From positions 1 through 49,476 of the forward strand of contig NZ_NHRY01000156.1 of assembly GCF_002937115.1 (NCBI RefSeq): a stretch of DNA of 49,476 nucleotides, read 5' to 3'. This DNA is from Rhodopila globiformis (GTDB lineage Bacteria; Pseudomonadota; Alphaproteobacteria; Acetobacterales; Acetobacteraceae). The notes below the pieces were generated by a model, which was not told where the DNA came from, did not search any database, and worked only from the letters and a program-made list of their open reading frames with translations. Position 1 is the stretch's first letter, and every line of letters begins with the position of its first letter. The position numbers were made by a program, and so were the translations under genes. Shown in pieces: positions 36,516 through 44,554 of the stretch.

Positions 36516-37447
36516 GAATGCGTCCTCCAGTCGAGAATCATTTTCAGGCAAGTCGAATCGCCGAATGCGGTCCGGTAGGCCTGATCCGCCTGCGAAGGTG
36601 TCATGCGATGGGTGATCAATCCGTCAAGAGAAAGAGTGCCGTCGGCAATCCGCTGCCGCACGGTTTCCAGGTCTGCCGGCTGCCACTGGGCCGCGATGCG
36701 AAATCTGGCCTCCTTGATGAAGGCCATGGGAAAAGCGAAGGAAACCCGGTCGGCATAGAAGCCGGCCAGGACGATCTCGCCGCCGAAGGCAAGGCGCATC
36801 ACCAGCGTATCGAGAATGTTCGAGTCGCCGCTGGCGTCGCAGATACAGCGGTAATCCCGCCGCGTATCGGCATCGGGGTGCAGCACCTGGTAACCGGTGG
36901 CGCCGTCCTGACGCTGCGGGTTGGTTTCCCACACCGTTGGCGCCGGGCCGCCCGCGGCGATCACAAGCCGTGCCAGCAACCGGCCGACGACGCCATGGCC
37001 GACGATCAGGTCGGGCAGGACGGGGCCGACGATGGCATGCTGCGCGGTGGCCGCCAGGGCGATCAGCACGCCCTTCTCGGCCAGGGCGGGATCGATCGGT
37101 ACCGCCCGCGCCGCCGGCATCACCACGCGGGACGAGGCGCCGCCGAACAGGCCGCGGATCTCGCCATAGCAGGTGGCGCCGGGAACGAAGACGGTTTCGC
37201 CGATGCGGTGCTGGTTGGCCGGGCCGGCGGCGGCGATGCGGCCGACCGACTCGTAGCCGGGAACCAGCGGGTAGCCCAGGCCAGGGAATGGCGGCATGCG
37301 GCCCTGGAACAGCAGGCGCTCGGTGCCGGTGCTGATGCCGCTCCAGTCGATGTCGACCACAACGTCAGCGTCGCCGGGCGCGGTCAGAGCCACGGTACGG
37401 ACCGCAAGGTCCTCGGGGCTGTTCAGTACCACGGCTAACGCTTCCAT
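36512..37447 (-). CDS. bchC: BchC, bacteriochlorophyllide a dehydrogenase
   Basis: 311 residues, a medium-chain alcohol dehydrogenase relative. DIDWSGISTGTERLLFQGRM and GYPLVPGYESVGRI are typical of BchC, and a Rossmann segment begins near LIVGHGVVGRLLARLVIAAG. It oxidises the 3-hydroxyethyl group of the bacteriochlorin to acetyl. First gene of bchCXYZ, with its own PpsR-type promoter. Confidence 0.96.
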   Translation of the reverse strand: MEALAVVLNSPEDLAVRTVALTAPGDADVVVDIDWSGISTGTERLLFQGRMPPFPGLGYPLVPGYESVGRIAAAGPANQHRIGETVFVPGATCYGEIRGLFGGASSRVVMPAARAVPIDPALAEKGVLIALAATAQHAIVGPVLPDLIVGHGVVGRLLARLVIAAGGPAPTVWETNPQRQDGATGYQVLHPDADTRRDYRCICDASGDSNILDTLVMRLAFGGEIVLAGFYADRVSFAFPMAFIKEARFRIAAQWQPADLETVRQRIADGTLSLDGLITHRMTPSQADQAYRTAFGDSTCLKMILDWRTHS

Positions 37448-37495
37448 ACCGTAACCCCCTGACGGCCTGTCAGACCGTATCCCCCGCGAACCGCG

Positions 37496-37539
37496 TGTAA
37501 ACCTAAATAGACCGTCATCTTTGTCAACCGTGATTTACA
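37496..37539 (-). promoter_or_regulatory. bchC promoter with paired PpsR/CrtJ sites
   Basis: Site 2, TGTCAACCGTGATTTACA (37522-37539), is a perfect TGT-N12-ACA. Site 1 (37496-37513) reads TGT-N12-ACC. They are 8 bp apart. On the minus strand TTGACA (37527-37522) and TAGGTT (37505-37500), with a 16-bp spacer, could be -35 and -10, each inside one site. This matches the arrangement known for CrtJ at Rhodobacter capsulatus bchC. Confidence 0.8.
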
Positions 37540-37567
37540 CATCGCAGGGCAGTGTCATCTTAAGATT

Positions 37568-38974
37568 TCACGAATGAACCAGCGTTGCCGCCGCCTTGGC
37601 GCGAACCCGGCGCAGCAGCGGGATCATCGACACCAGCGTCGCCACCAGCAGCACGAACTCAAGCGAATACACGGTGACGTATCCCAGCCCCTGTTCGGGC
37701 GGGATCCACGGCAGCACGGCGTGGACCAAGTCGCGGATGATGCCGCCCAGCGCCACGGCGATGCCGGCCGCGGTAGCCTGCACCGCGCCCCACGCGCCCA
37801 GCGCCAGGCCGGTCTGGTCGTCCGTGGCCGACCGCATGGTCGCGGTCAGCGTGCCGTGGCCGAACAGGCCGGCGCCGAAGCCGATCAGCGCGGTGCCGCC
37901 ACCGAACAGCAGGATCGACTGCGTCGGCGCCGCGAAGATCACCGCGGCGAAGGCCGGCAGCCCCACCAGCGCGCCCCACGTCGCCATGCGGAAGGCGTCA
38001 TAGCCGCGCCCCAGCACGCGCGACGCCAGGCCGAAGCCGAACAGGCCGCCAATGGCCAGCGTCGCCGTCAGCCGTGTGGTCTGGCTGACCGCGAGGTGCA
38101 GCACCTGGCCGCCGTACGGCTCCAGCAGCACGTCCTCCATGCTGAAGGCCATCGTGCCCAGGCCCACCGCCACCAGGCGGCGAATCGCGTCGGCGTCCTC
38201 GGTGAAGGTCGCCCAGGCCTGGCGGAAGGTCGGCTGCTTGCGGGCTGTCTCGGTCTTGCGGCTGTGGCGGCTTTCCTGCTTCCACAGCGCCACCACGTTC
38301 AGAATCATCGTGGCGAGCGCACAGCCCTGGATCACCTGGATCAGCCTGGCCGGTGTGAAGTGCACCAGCAGCGCGCCGAAGATCAGGGCGCTGGCGATCA
38401 TGCCGAACAGCAGCATGACATACATCAGCCCCACAACCTTGGGCTGCGACTCGGCGGGCGCGAGGTCGGTGGCGAGCGCCAGGCCGACGGTTTGGCAGGT
38501 GTGCAGCCCGGCGCCCACCAGCAGGAACGCCACCGCGGCGCCGGCGTCGCCGATCCACGCCGGCCATTGATGGGCGTTGCCGCCGCCGGACAGCACCAGC
38601 AGGGCGAACGGCATGATCGCCAGGCCGCCGAACTGGACCATCGTGCCCTTCCAGATGAACGGCACGCGCCGCCAGCCCAGGGCGGAGGTATGAATGTCGG
38701 ATTTATAGCCAATCAGCGCGCGAAACGGCGCGAACACCAGCGGCAGCGAGATCATGATCGCCACCAGCGACACCGGCACGCCGAGCTCGACGATCATCAC
38801 CCGGTTCAGGGTGCCGATCAGCAGCACCAGCGCCATGCCGACGGAAACCTGGAACAGCGACAGGCGCAACAGGCGGGACAGGGGTAATTCCGGAGTCGCC
38901 GCATCGGCAAAAGGCAGAAACCGCGGACCCAGCCTCGCCCAGGTACGCATCAATGCACGACTGACAATGTTCAT
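37568..38974 (-). CDS. pucC: PucC/LhaA light-harvesting assembly protein (BCD family, MFS)
   Basis: 468 residues and about 12 membrane helices. FAPFRALIGYKSDIHTSALG and RRVPFIWKGTMVQFGGLAIM are the hallmarks of the BCD (PucC/LhaA/BchG-linked) family. The proteins deliver pigments to or assemble LH1 and LH2. Location right after pucBA suggests the LH2 role, but LhaA-type function cannot be excluded. A hairpin separates it from pucA. The ribosome site at 38974 is weak. Confidence 0.92.
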   Translation of the reverse strand: MNIVSRALMRTWARLGPRFLPFADAATPELPLSRLLRLSLFQVSVGMALVLLIGTLNRVMIVELGVPVSLVAIMISLPLVFAPFRALIGYKSDIHTSALGWRRVPFIWKGTMVQFGGLAIMPFALLVLSGGGNAHQWPAWIGDAGAAVAFLLVGAGLHTCQTVGLALATDLAPAESQPKVVGLMYVMLLFGMIASALIFGALLVHFTPARLIQVIQGCALATMILNVVALWKQESRHSRKTETARKQPTFRQAWATFTEDADAIRRLVAVGLGTMAFSMEDVLLEPYGGQVLHLAVSQTTRLTATLAIGGLFGFGLASRVLGRGYDAFRMATWGALVGLPAFAAVIFAAPTQSILLFGGGTALIGFGAGLFGHGTLTATMRSATDDQTGLALGAWGAVQATAAGIAVALGGIIRDLVHAVLPWIPPEQGLGYVTVYSLEFVLLVATLVSMIPLLRRVRAKAAATLVHS

Positions 38975-39023
38975 TACTTGATCAGTTCCAGCTGCAATGC
39001 CGTTGACTAACCATCAAAACAGA

Positions 39024-39054
39024 ACGGGGCCGGGACACGAAATCCCGACCCCGT
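39024..39054 (-). terminator. Hairpin after pucA
   Basis: Stem ACGGGG-x-CGGGA / TCCCG-x-CCCCGT with one mismatch and a 7-nt loop; on the minus strand TCTGTTTTG follows. It probably ends most pucBA transcripts or protects them, with some read-through into pucC. Confidence 0.75.
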
Positions 39055-39088
39055 ACCGTCATCGAAACACGAACCGCTTGAAAAGCGA

Positions 39089-39280
39089 TTACGCCGGAAG
39101 GACGAGTTCCACGGTCGGGAGCATCGCCGTCTTGGCCTTGCCGTTGTAGTAGGCCGGCAGCCAGGTGGTGTGCGTCAGCAGGGCGAGGTGGATGACCACC
39201 GACGTAACGGCAACCGCGCCGAGGAACAGCGGCAGGCCGACGCTCGGCTTCACAACGGTCCAGAGTCTACCTTGGTTCAT
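39089..39280 (-). CDS. pucA: PucA-type LH2 antenna alpha subunit
   Basis: 63 residues starting [20 protein letters not shown], which is the LH2 (B800-850) alpha pattern rather than LH1 (MWR-W type). The chlorophyll ligand His is in [24 protein letters not shown] ribosome site precedes it, 14 nt after the pucB stop. Together with pucB it shows that this organism can make a peripheral antenna. Confidence 0.93.
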   Translation of the reverse strand: MNQGRLWTVVKPSVGLPLFLGAVAVTSVVIHLALLTHTTWLPAYYNGKAKTAMLPTVELVLPA

Positions 39281-39294
39281 GATTCACTACCCTC

Positions 39295-39450
39295 TTAGTG
39301 CAGCCAGGGCGAATAAACGAAAGCGAGCAGGTGCGCGACAACGGCGATCAGCCCGAAAACGCGGGTGCCGTCGATGACGTGCTTGTGCAGCTCTTCAGAC
39401 TCGGCGATCGTGAGGCCGGTCGGCCATACCTTGTTGGGATCGTCACTCAT
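39295..39450 (-). CDS. pucB: PucB-type LH2 antenna beta subunit
   Basis: 51 residues, below common ORF cut-offs. The product begins [20 protein letters not shown] and continues [20 protein letters not shown], ending with SPWLH; it is a clear light-harvesting beta protein with conserved N-terminal and membrane His residues. AAGGAGG lies 11 nt before the ATG at 39450. The stop is followed directly by pucA. Confidence 0.95.
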   Translation of the reverse strand: MSDDPNKVWPTGLTIAESEELHKHVIDGTRVFGLIAVVAHLLAFVYSPWLH

Positions 39451-39652
39451 CTCTGTAAACCTCCTTCGTGGACCTGTTGCAGTCCGTGCTGACCCGCACG
39501 TGGGGTATCGAGGCAGTCAAGCCGGTCCGCATCAAAACTGACCACCCGTTTCATGCACCCAACCTTCTTGACGACCAGATTCGCCAAGTTGCCTTGGCCT
39601 GTCCGGGCGAACGCGGTTATTCAGGTGCATAATCTTCCGTCCACCTCCTGTG

Positions 39653-39696
39653 TGTCAGCTTTGGTTGACACCAGCGATCGTCAATAATTGGTGACA
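39653..39696 (-). promoter_or_regulatory. pucB upstream paired PpsR/CrtJ sites
   Basis: TGTCAGCTTTGGTTGACA (39653-39670) is a perfect TGT-N12-ACA; CGTCAATAATTGGTGACA (39679-39696) has one change. The gap is 8 bp. A minus-strand TTGACG (39684-39679) could be the -35. The sites lie about 200 bp before pucB, implying a long leader. The rest of 39451-39749 has no gene. Confidence 0.75.
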
Positions 39697-39749
39697 GCGA
39701 GGCCCCTCGTTGTCAATAGGTGAAATCCAGGTAATGAACGACTTTGTCG

Positions 39750-40922
39750 TCACGAGCGTGTTGCCACCAGGATTCGCACCAGCATCGTTCGCCGGGTGGG
39801 CACCAGTCGCACGCCGTCGAACCCCGCCTGGCGCAGCATCGCCGTCAGTTCCTCGACCGTCCGAGGCCGGCCGCTGCCCATCGCGAGCAGGTAGAAATCG
39901 AAATAGGCCCCGATCGTCTCGGCCCCGGCGGTGCCCGCCATCGGTTCGGCCAGCAGCAGGGTCCCGCCGGGCGGCAGCGCCTTGCAGGCGGTGCGCAGGA
40001 TGTCCAGCGCCACGTCGTCGTCGTGGTCATGGATGACCCGCACCAGCGAGATGATGTCGGCGCCCTCGGGCAGCGGCCCGGCGCGGAAATCACCGCCGTA
40101 GGCGTCCGCGCGGTCGCCCAGCCCGGCGGCGGCGAATCGGGCGCGCGCCCGTTCGGCCACCGCCGGCAGGTCCAGCAGCTTCAGCTTCAGGTTCGGCGCG
40201 GCCTTGGCCACCGCGCGCAGGAACGTCCCGTCGCCGCCGCCCAGGTCCAGCAGGCATCGGTGCTTGTCAAACCGGTAGGCGGCCAGGATGTCGGCCGAAA
40301 CCTGCGGCTGCGACGACGACATCAGCGTGCTGTAATCGGCGACGTCGTCGGCCTTCAGCGATCGGCCGCGCGCGCCTCCGGGCTCGTGCTCGCCGGCGGC
40401 ATAGGGCCAGAGATTCCCGATGGACGTCTCCGGCTGCTCGCCGCGCAGCAGCGCCACGGGGTCGCGCAAATCGGCGTAGAGCATGGCGTGATGCTCCACC
40501 ATCGCGACGACTCCGGGCGCCCCTAGCGTGGCGGCGCCCAGAGCCCCCAGCCCGAACTGGCCGTTGCGCCGGCGCTCCACCAAGCGCAACGCCACGGCCG
40601 CATCCAGCAGTCTGGCCGCGGCATCGCGTGACAGCGACACCCGCTCGGCCAGGTGGTCGAGCGATTTCGGCCCCTCCGACAAAATATCGAACAGCCGGAG
40701 CTTGACGCAGGCGCCCAGCACCTGGCTGTAGACGAACCCCGCGCTCAGGTCGAACAGCGCCTTGGCCCGCCGCTTGGCGATCGGCCGGGTCAGCGGGAAG
40801 CGCACCGCCCAGTCCTGGAAACTGGCGTTGGCCAACAGCCGATCGCGCAGGCGTTGCCAGCGTTCGGTCAAAGTGAGGCCGGACCGGAACGGTACCATCG
40901 CAAGGCTATCGGCGCCGGACAT
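39750..40922 (-). CDS. crtF: CrtF, demethylspheroidene/hydroxyneurosporene O-methyltransferase
   Basis: 390 residues. An N-terminal dimerisation and winged-helix part (FDILSEGPKSLDHLAERVSLS) precedes a SAM-binding domain with CLLDLGGGDGTFLRAVAKAAP. It methylates the C-1 hydroxyl of acyclic carotenoids made by CrtC. It starts 1 nt after crtE stops. crtA is not in the window, which fits a spirilloxanthin-type pathway. Confidence 0.92.
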   Translation of the reverse strand: MSGADSLAMVPFRSGLTLTERWQRLRDRLLANASFQDWAVRFPLTRPIAKRRAKALFDLSAGFVYSQVLGACVKLRLFDILSEGPKSLDHLAERVSLSRDAAARLLDAAVALRLVERRRNGQFGLGALGAATLGAPGVVAMVEHHAMLYADLRDPVALLRGEQPETSIGNLWPYAAGEHEPGGARGRSLKADDVADYSTLMSSSQPQVSADILAAYRFDKHRCLLDLGGGDGTFLRAVAKAAPNLKLKLLDLPAVAERARARFAAAGLGDRADAYGGDFRAGPLPEGADIISLVRVIHDHDDDVALDILRTACKALPPGGTLLLAEPMAGTAGAETIGAYFDFYLLAMGSGRPRTVEELTAMLRQAGFDGVRLVPTRRTMLVRILVATRS

Positions 40923-40923
40923 G

Positions 40924-41793
40924 TCATGCCGCCGTCAGAGAGAGGTCTTTTGGCAGCAGGCGGCGCGCTTCGCTGAGCGTCAGCGCCTGCAACTGGGCCT
41001 GGCCCGGGCACGCCGGGATCGACGCCGCGGCGGCCTCGGCCAGGGTTTCCAGGTGGCGCATCGCGCCCTGGATGCCCATCGCCAGCGCGGCGTTCGGCCG
41101 GCCGTTCGCGGCGTCCTGGCCGATGTTCTTGCCGATGTCAGCCTGGCCGGCGAACACGTCGGCGATGTCGTCGGCAACCTGGTAGGCCTCGCCCAGACGC
41201 ATGCCCAGTTCGCGCCAAGGCTCGGCTTCCACGCCCGCCGAGGCGGCGCCGGCTTCGGTGGCGGCGGCGAACAGCGCGCCGGTCTTCTCGCGCTGGTACT
41301 GCCCCAGATCCTTGGTCGGCTCGCATTCCCAGGCCTGCCCGGCGCAGATGCCGGACGGCATGCCGGTGGACTTGGCCAGGATGTCAACCAGCGGCCCGAG
41401 GCGCGTTGGCGACGCGGCGCAGTTCCAGACCACGGTCTGGAACGACAGCACGATCAGCGCGTCGCCGGCCAGCACCGCCAGCGGCTCGCCATAGGCGCGG
41501 TGCACCGTGGGGCGCCCGCGGCGCAGGTCTGCGTTGTCGAAGCAGGGCATGTCGTCGTGCACCAGCGAGGCGCAGTGCATCAGCTCGATCGCCGCCGCGG
41601 CTCCGTCGGCCGCGGCGGGATCGTCGCCCCCGCAGGCCGCGGCGACGGCCAGGCATAGACGGGGGCGGATGCGGGCGCCGCGCGGAAACACCGCATGGTG
41701 CATCGCGGCGGCTAACAACGGGGGGCCACCTTTGGTATTCACACGCTCAAGCGAGGCTGACAGGGTTCGCTCGATCCGGCTTATGGCATCCAT
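40924..41793 (-). CDS. crtE: CrtE, geranylgeranyl diphosphate synthase
   Basis: 289 residues from MDAISRIERTLSASLERVNT; AAGGGGG lies upstream, and a longer frame reaches into the PpsR sites. Two Asp-rich motifs are present: first in LVHDDMPCFDNADLRRG, second in AYQVADDIADVF. The enzyme supplies GGPP for phytoene and for the bacteriochlorophyll tail. It is divergent from crtD. Confidence 0.95.
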   Translation of the reverse strand: MDAISRIERTLSASLERVNTKGGPPLLAAAMHHAVFPRGARIRPRLCLAVAAACGGDDPAAADGAAAAIELMHCASLVHDDMPCFDNADLRRGRPTVHRAYGEPLAVLAGDALIVLSFQTVVWNCAASPTRLGPLVDILAKSTGMPSGICAGQAWECEPTKDLGQYQREKTGALFAAATEAGAASAGVEAEPWRELGMRLGEAYQVADDIADVFAGQADIGKNIGQDAANGRPNAALAMGIQGAMRHLETLAEAAAASIPACPGQAQLQALTLSEARRLLPKDLSLTAA

Positions 41794-41813
41794 GAAGTGG
41801 GAACCCCCTTGTG

Positions 41814-41857
41814 TGTAAACCCCGGTTGTCAACCCCCACTGTCAGATCATATTGACA
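41814..41857. promoter_or_regulatory. crtE/crtD divergent promoter with paired PpsR/CrtJ sites
   Basis: TGTCAGATCATATTGACA (41840-41857) is a perfect TGT-N12-ACA with TGTCA/TGACA arms. The companion at 41814-41831 reads TGT-N12-TCA. The gap is again 8 bp. Both crtE and crtD promoters must lie in this ~100-bp region, so one bound repressor pair could shut both. Confidence 0.78.
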
Positions 41858-41890
41858 GCCAAGTCAACATCGAAATTAGGACACCCACCT

Positions 41891-43378
41891 GTGCGAACAC
41901 CGCGTGTGACGATTATCGGCGGCGGGGCCGGCGGCCTCGCTGCCTCCATTGACCTGGCCAGGCGCGGTGCGAACGTGACCCTGCTGGAAGCCGGCCCCTA
42001 TTGCGGCGGCAAGATCCGCCAGCTGCGCCCCGGCGGCAACGTCGGCGTCGACGCCGGCCCGACTGTGGTGACCCTGCGCTGGGTGTTCGAGCAGCTGTTC
42101 CAGGACGCCGGCGCCTCGCTGCCCGACTACCTGACGCTGCACCGCACCGACGTCCTGGTGCGGCACGCCTGGACCACCGGCGGCGTGCTCGACCTGTACG
42201 CCGACAACGAGAAGTCCGCCGCGGCGATCGAGGCGTTCGCCGGCAAGCAGGAGGCGCAGGGCTTCCGCGACCTCTGCGTCCGCGCCCGCCGCGCCTACCG
42301 CATCCTGGAGGCGCCGTTCATCAAGGGCCCGCGTCCCAGCGCCATTCACCTCGCGACCGGATTCGACCCGCGCGAGATGCTGGCGGCGTCGCCGTTCACC
42401 ACGCTGTGGAAGGCGCTGCAGAAGCACTTCCGCGACCCGCGGCTGCTGCAGCTGTTCGGGCGCTACGCGACCTACACCGGCTCGTCGCCGTACCTGTCGC
42501 CGGCCACGCTGATGCTGATCATCAACGTCGAGCAGCAGGGGGTGTACCTGCCCGAGGGCGGCATCATCAGCATCGCCCGGGCAATGGCGAAGCTCGCCGA
42601 GGAGAAGGGCGTCACCATCCGCACCAATGCGCCGGTGGCGGAAATCCTGGTGAAGGACGGCCGCGCCGCCGGCGTGACGCTGGCGAACGGCGAGCGGATC
42701 GAGTCGGACGCGGTGATCTGCGCTGCCGACTTCCGCGCCCTGGCGGCCGGCCTGTTCGGCAAGGCGGTGGCAAAGGCGGTGCCCTACTCGAAGCCGCAGC
42801 ACCGCTCGATGTCGGGCGTCACCTGGGCCTTGCACGCGAAGACCAGCGGCTTCGACCTGACCCGGCACAACGTCTTTTTCGCTACCCAGCCGGAGTCGGA
42901 GTTCACCGACATCTTCCAGGGCGGCCGCCTGCCGCACAAGCCCACCATCTATGTCTGCGGCCAGGACCGCGGCCTGCCCGGCCAGGACCCGGGCGACGCG
43001 CCCGAGCGCCTGCTGGTCCAGGTCAACGCCCCCGCCAACGGCGACACCCACCCCTATACCGCAGCGGAGATCGACGAATGCGCGAAGATAACGTTCGGGC
43101 AGCTGGAACAGTGCGGCCTGAAGATCGACCGGGGCTCGGCGCAGGAGATCGCGACGCCGGCGGACTTCGAGAAGCTGTTCCCGGCGACGGGGGGAGCGCT
43201 GTTCGGCCACGCGCTGCACGGCTCGCTGGCGGCGTTCCGCCGTCCGGGGGCGCGGAGCGCGCTGAAGGGGCTGTACCTGGCGGGGGGCAGCGTCCACCCG
43301 GGGCCGGGCGTGCCGATGGCGACGCTGTCTGGGCGGCAGGCGGCCGACAGCCTGCTGCAGGACCTGACTTCACGCTGA
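41891..43378 (+). CDS. crtD: CrtD, hydroxy/methoxyneurosporene 3,4-desaturase
   Basis: 495 residues from GTG at 41891, with AGGA 9 nt upstream; an earlier TTG at 41852 lies in the PpsR site and is an unlikely start. The N-terminal FAD motif VTIIGGGAGGLAASIDLARR and the C-terminal GLYLAGGSVHPGPGVPMATL are typical of CrtI/CrtD desaturases. CrtD is preferred over CrtI because of the partner genes crtC, E and F. It introduces the 3,4 double bond. crtC follows with overlap. Confidence 0.92.
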   Translation: MRTPRVTIIGGGAGGLAASIDLARRGANVTLLEAGPYCGGKIRQLRPGGNVGVDAGPTVVTLRWVFEQLFQDAGASLPDYLTLHRTDVLVRHAWTTGGVLDLYADNEKSAAAIEAFAGKQEAQGFRDLCVRARRAYRILEAPFIKGPRPSAIHLATGFDPREMLAASPFTTLWKALQKHFRDPRLLQLFGRYATYTGSSPYLSPATLMLIINVEQQGVYLPEGGIISIARAMAKLAEEKGVTIRTNAPVAEILVKDGRAAGVTLANGERIESDAVICAADFRALAAGLFGKAVAKAVPYSKPQHRSMSGVTWALHAKTSGFDLTRHNVFFATQPESEFTDIFQGGRLPHKPTIYVCGQDRGLPGQDPGDAPERLLVQVNAPANGDTHPYTAAEIDECAKITFGQLEQCGLKIDRGSAQEIATPADFEKLFPATGGALFGHALHGSLAAFRRPGARSALKGLYLAGGSVHPGPGVPMATLSGRQAADSLLQDLTSR

Positions 43379-44271
43379 CGCCGCCGCCGGGCGGCTACAT
43401 CTGGTGGTATGTCGATGCGCTGAGCGACGACGGCACGTACGGCATCACGCTGATCGCCTTCCTGGGCAGCGTGTTCTCGCCGTACTACGCCTGGGCGCGG
43501 CGCGGCGGGCTGGCAGATCCGGTGCGGCACAGCGCGCTGAACGTCGCGCTGTACGGCCGGGAGAAGCGCTGGACCATGACCGAGCGCGGCGCCGGGGCGG
43601 TGCAGCGCGGCGCGGACCACCTGGCCATCGGCCCGAGCAGCCTGCACTGGGACGGCAATGCGCTGACGGTGCAGATCGCGGAAATCGGCATGCCGATCCC
43701 CCGGCGGGTGCGCGGCACGGTGCGGCTATACCCGTCGGCGGTGGAAACCCGCGTGCAGACGCTCGACTCCGCCGGCCGGCACCGGTGGCGTCCCATCGGC
43801 CCGTGCTCGCGGGTGGAGGTGAAGCTGGAGCAGCCGGGGATTTCCTGGTCCGGGCCGGCCTATTTCGACACCAACTGGGGCGAGCGGCCGCTGGAGGACG
43901 ACTTCGTCCTGTGGGACTGGGGCCGCGCGCCGCTGCCGGACGGGACGGCGGTGCTGTACGACCTGGAGCGGCGGGACGGCCCGATGACGCTGGCGCTGCG
44001 CTACAAGGCCTCCGGCGGGGTGGAGGATTTCGAACCGCCGCAGTCGATGGAGCTGCCGAAGACCGGCTGGCGGGTGCGGCGGCGGATCGGGCTTGGGTCG
44101 CCGTCGGTGATCGAGACGCTGGAGGACACGCCGTTCTATGCGCGCTCGATCCTTGGCGGCGAGATCCTGTGCCAGCCCGTGACCATGATGCACGAGAGCC
44201 TGGACATGAACCGGTTCACCATGCCGATGGTGCAGGCGATGCTGACCTGCCGGATGCCGCGGCGGGGGTAG
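43375..44271 (+). CDS. crtC: CrtC, acyclic carotenoid 1,2-hydratase (hydroxyneurosporene synthase)
   Basis: About 298 residues if CTG at 43375 is the start. Family features begin at once: PPPGGYIWWYVDALSDDGTY and GITLIAFLGSVFSPYYAWAR, then NVALYGREKRWTMTERG and PAYFDTNWGERPLEDDF, WDWGR. The enzyme adds water to the 1,2 double bond of neurosporene or lycopene. No ATG, GTG or TTG lies in frame between the crtD end and these residues; the first is GTG at 43471, which would remove conserved sequence. The CTG overlaps the crtD stop (CTGA). Confidence 0.85.
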   Translation: MTPPPGGYIWWYVDALSDDGTYGITLIAFLGSVFSPYYAWARRGGLADPVRHSALNVALYGREKRWTMTERGAGAVQRGADHLAIGPSSLHWDGNALTVQIAEIGMPIPRRVRGTVRLYPSAVETRVQTLDSAGRHRWRPIGPCSRVEVKLEQPGISWSGPAYFDTNWGERPLEDDFVLWDWGRAPLPDGTAVLYDLERRDGPMTLALRYKASGGVEDFEPPQSMELPKTGWRVRRRIGLGSPSVIETLEDTPFYARSILGGEILCQPVTMMHESLDMNRFTMPMVQAMLTCRMPRRG

Positions 44272-44336
44272 CGTGCAGGCGGGTTGTGAGCAAGGGGGGT
44301 GGTGAGCAGGGGGTAGCGTGCAGGAGGTAGCGTGAG
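44264..44336 (+). repeat. Short tandem repeat at the 3' end of crtC
   Basis: GGGGGTAGCGTGCAGG occurs at 44264-44279 and 44309-44324, with a third partial AGGTAGCGTGAGG at 44324-44336. The first copy includes the crtC stop codon. It is a local 45-bp duplication without coding sense. Confidence 0.8.
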
Positions 44337-44355
44337 GATCTGGCGCCGCGACCGT

Positions 44356-44530
44356 TCTCTCTCCGTCATGGCCGGGCGTGTCCCGGCCATCCACCCCCAA
44401 CCGTCGAAGCGCAGATGGCCGGGACCCGCCCGGCCATGACGATGGGAAGAAGCCCCTGCTCCGCCAGTTTGCTTACCCTGACCCACAAGGGGACACGCCC
44501 GACCACGACGAAAGGGCAACGGGCCTGGCC
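44356..44530. repeat. Dispersed REP-type repeat, copy 2
   Basis: This is nearly identical, in opposite orientation, to 2286-2462 over the 74-bp core (44366-44439): two ATGGCCGGG / CCCGGCCAT palindromes separated by a spacer with CCGTCGAAGCGC. Homology continues more weakly to about 44530. No gene is visible between crtC and the IalB-like gene. Confidence 0.85.
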
Positions 44531-44554
44531 GCTCGACCTGCGGCCGCGCAGCCC

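Noticed and set aside
41852..41890. TTG at 41852 as start of crtD
   Set aside because: It lies inside the PpsR palindrome and a TTGACA box, and adds 13 residues before the FAD-binding strand; GTG at 41891 has a better ribosome site.
42001..43374. Long open frame upstream of, and continuous with, crtC
   Set aside because: This part is a shadow of crtD in another frame. It is kept only as a possible frameshift path in the crtC finding.
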